Positions 33,420 through 34,447 of a DNA stretch of 34,447 nt are shown here, in pieces. A model generated the notes under the pieces. It saw only the letters and a list, made by a program, of their open reading frames with translations, had not been told where the DNA came from and made no database searches. Positions within the stretch are counted from its first letter, which is position 1. Every line of letters starts with the position of its first letter. The translations under genes and the position numbers were made by a program. The DNA is from Mycoplasmatota bacterium (GTDB taxonomy: Bacteria > Bacillota_I > Bacilli_A > Izemoplasmatales > Hujiaoplasmataceae): the NCBI GenBank assembly GCA_016342455.1, contig JAEIOE010000022.1, positions 1 to 34,447 of the forward strand. Direction: 5' to 3'.

Positions 33420-34282
33420 TATACGGCCACCTTTCCTTTAATTCCTGGATGTGGACGATACCCTTCTAACTTGAAGTCTTCATAGACAAAGTCATTGATA
33501 TCATCGCGGTGAGTAATCACCATACTAGGAAGTTCTCTCGGTTCTCTTGATAATTGAAGATTCACTTGTTCTAAATGATTTGAATAGATATGTGCATCAC
33601 CAACAGTATGAACAAACTCATAAGCAACTAATCCCGTTACCTCAGCTACCATCATCAATAATATAGCGTAAGATGCAATATTAAAAGGAACGCCTAAGAA
33701 TGCATCCGCAGATCTTTGATATAGTTGTAACGATAATTTCCCATCATTCACATAAAACTGAAATAATAGATGACATGGAGGCAAAGCCATGTCTTTCAGT
33801 CTTGGAGGATTCCAAGCAGAAACGATTAATCTGCGGCTGTTTGGATTTGTTTTGATTTGTTCTATAATATTAGCCAATTGATCATAACCTTCAAAATCAC
33901 GCCATTGTTTACCATATACAGGTCCTAAATCACCATGTTTTTTACAAAAAGTATCATCGGTTCTGACTAATTCTACATACTCAGCCATCGTTTCACCATT
34001 AAAATCACTGGATTCAGTGAACTTTTTATAAGGCCACTCATTCCAAATCCTAACATTATTATCAGCTAAATATCTCAGTGATGTATCCCCTTTTATGAAC
34101 CATAATAGTTCATGAATAATTGACTTTAAATGGACTTTCTTCGTTGTAAGAAGTGGAAATCCATCTTGGAGATTAAATCGCATTTGATAGCCGAATGTTG
34201 AGATAATACCTGTGTTAGTTCGGTCAGGTTTTTCCAGACCCTTTTCTAAAATATGTTCTAAAAATTCTAAATACTGTTTCAT
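33419..34282 (-). CDS. thyA: Thymidylate synthase
   Basis: 287 residues. The catalytic Cys is in [12 protein letters not shown] (Cys170), with RTNTG near the start, [10 protein letters not shown], the folate/dUMP loop [18 protein letters not shown] and HIYSNH near the end. It methylates dUMP to dTMP with methylenetetrahydrofolate. Compared with the 264-residue E. coli enzyme it has an extra stretch in the region after WNEWPYKKF (about 85-115), as in Lactobacillus-type enzymes. ATG 34282 with AGGTGA upstream is preferred to the TTG codon just before it. First gene of the seven-gene operon. Confidence 0.96.
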   Translation of the reverse strand: MKQYLEFLEHILEKGLEKPDRTNTGIISTFGYQMRFNLQDGFPLLTTKKVHLKSIIHELLWFIKGDTSLRYLADNNVRIWNEWPYKKFTESSDFNGETMAEYVELVRTDDTFCKKHGDLGPVYGKQWRDFEGYDQLANIIEQIKTNPNSRRLIVSAWNPPRLKDMALPPCHLLFQFYVNDGKLSLQLYQRSADAFLGVPFNIASYAILLMMVAEVTGLVAYEFVHTVGDAHIYSNHLEQVNLQLSREPRELPSMVITHRDDINDFVYEDFKLEGYRPHPGIKGKVAV

Positions 34283-34299
34283 CAAATCACCTAATAAAA

Positions 34300-34305
34300 A
34301 TTATA
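34300..34305 (-). promoter_or_regulatory. Probable -10 box of the thyA operon
   Basis: The minus strand reads TATAAT about 18 bases before the thyA start codon. The -35 region is only T-rich, so the box is weakly supported. The AT-rich gap up to 34400 shows nothing else. Confidence 0.4.
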
Positions 34306-34399
34306 ACACTATTTTAAAATTATAAAAAGACTTTATTAAATATCACAATAAAAAAAATCTGCCTATTTCCTCACCCAAGTTTGACACTTTGAATATAAT

Positions 34400-34441
34400 A
34401 AAATCAACTAAACGACCAATAATGGAAGTTTAGTTGATTTT
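34400..34441. terminator. Bidirectional terminator at the right edge
   Basis: A perfect 14-bp stem (AAAATCAACTAAAC 34400-34413, GTTTAGTTGATTTT 34428-34441) with a 14-base loop. It is A-rich on one flank and T-rich on the other. It probably ends a gene outside the window that reads left towards thyA. Confidence 0.65.
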
Positions 34442-34447
34442 ATAAAT

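Noticed and set aside
34381-34399. Plus-strand promoter from TTGACA and TATAAT near the right edge
   Set aside because: The two boxes are only 7 bases apart and lead straight into a terminator stem.

Overview
The window is AT-rich, gene-dense bacterial DNA with AGGAGG-type ribosome sites, Gram-positive-style lipoprotein signals and sigma-70-like promoters. TGA is used as a stop (for example in the AraC gene and the IS66 tnpB), and Trp is written TGG, so this is not a Mycoplasma-type code. The gene content (CUT1 sugar ABC system without its own ATPase, GH36/GH2/GH43 enzymes, split ChrA pair, thyA-folA) fits a low-GC Bacillota/Mycoplasmatota lineage, for example an Izemoplasma/Haloplasma/Acholeplasma relative. 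That placement is inference; there is no rRNA or other marker gene here.

Layout from the left. (1) 1-300: promoter, operator-like palindrome and perhaps the first codons of a minus-strand gene leaving the window, then two terminator hairpins. (2) 298-3228, all minus strand: marR, a ferredoxin-reductase-like flavoprotein, two half-size permeases and a hemolysin III gene; marR is preceded by a promoter overlapped by twin 16-bp palindromes. (3) 3242-6817: mobile DNA, namely an IS3-family transposase remnant next to the marR promoter and a whole but decayed IS66 element, with a short DUF445 gene between them. (4) 6833-21790: a polysaccharide-use locus. A minus-strand operon encodes a sugar-binding lipoprotein, two CUT1 permeases, a cytosolic GH43, a 1521-residue lipoprotein built of CBM9-like and carboxypeptidase-regulatory-like domains, and a GH43 lipoprotein. 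Divergently, an AraC regulator is followed by a GH2 enzyme. The shared intergenic region carries promoters, a 16-bp direct repeat and a cre-like site. (5) 21834-22482: a lone SagB-type nitroreductase. (6) 22695-29530: a translationally coupled operon of a TetR-like regulator fused to what looks like a dead ABC ATPase, an ABC-2-type membrane protein, a GH36 alpha-galactosidase and a GH2 glycosidase. (7) 29540-34305: a tight operon thyA-folA-plsC-chrA half-chrA half-PAP2-YcxB-like.

How the genes work together (inference). In the GH43 locus a glycan would be captured and trimmed at the cell surface by the two lipoproteins, imported by the ABC permeases using an ATPase encoded elsewhere, and finished in the cytosol by the second GH43 and the GH2. 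In region 6 the regulator may sense the state of its membrane partner through the degenerate ATPase domain; this is the least conventional arrangement in the window and the best candidate for something new.
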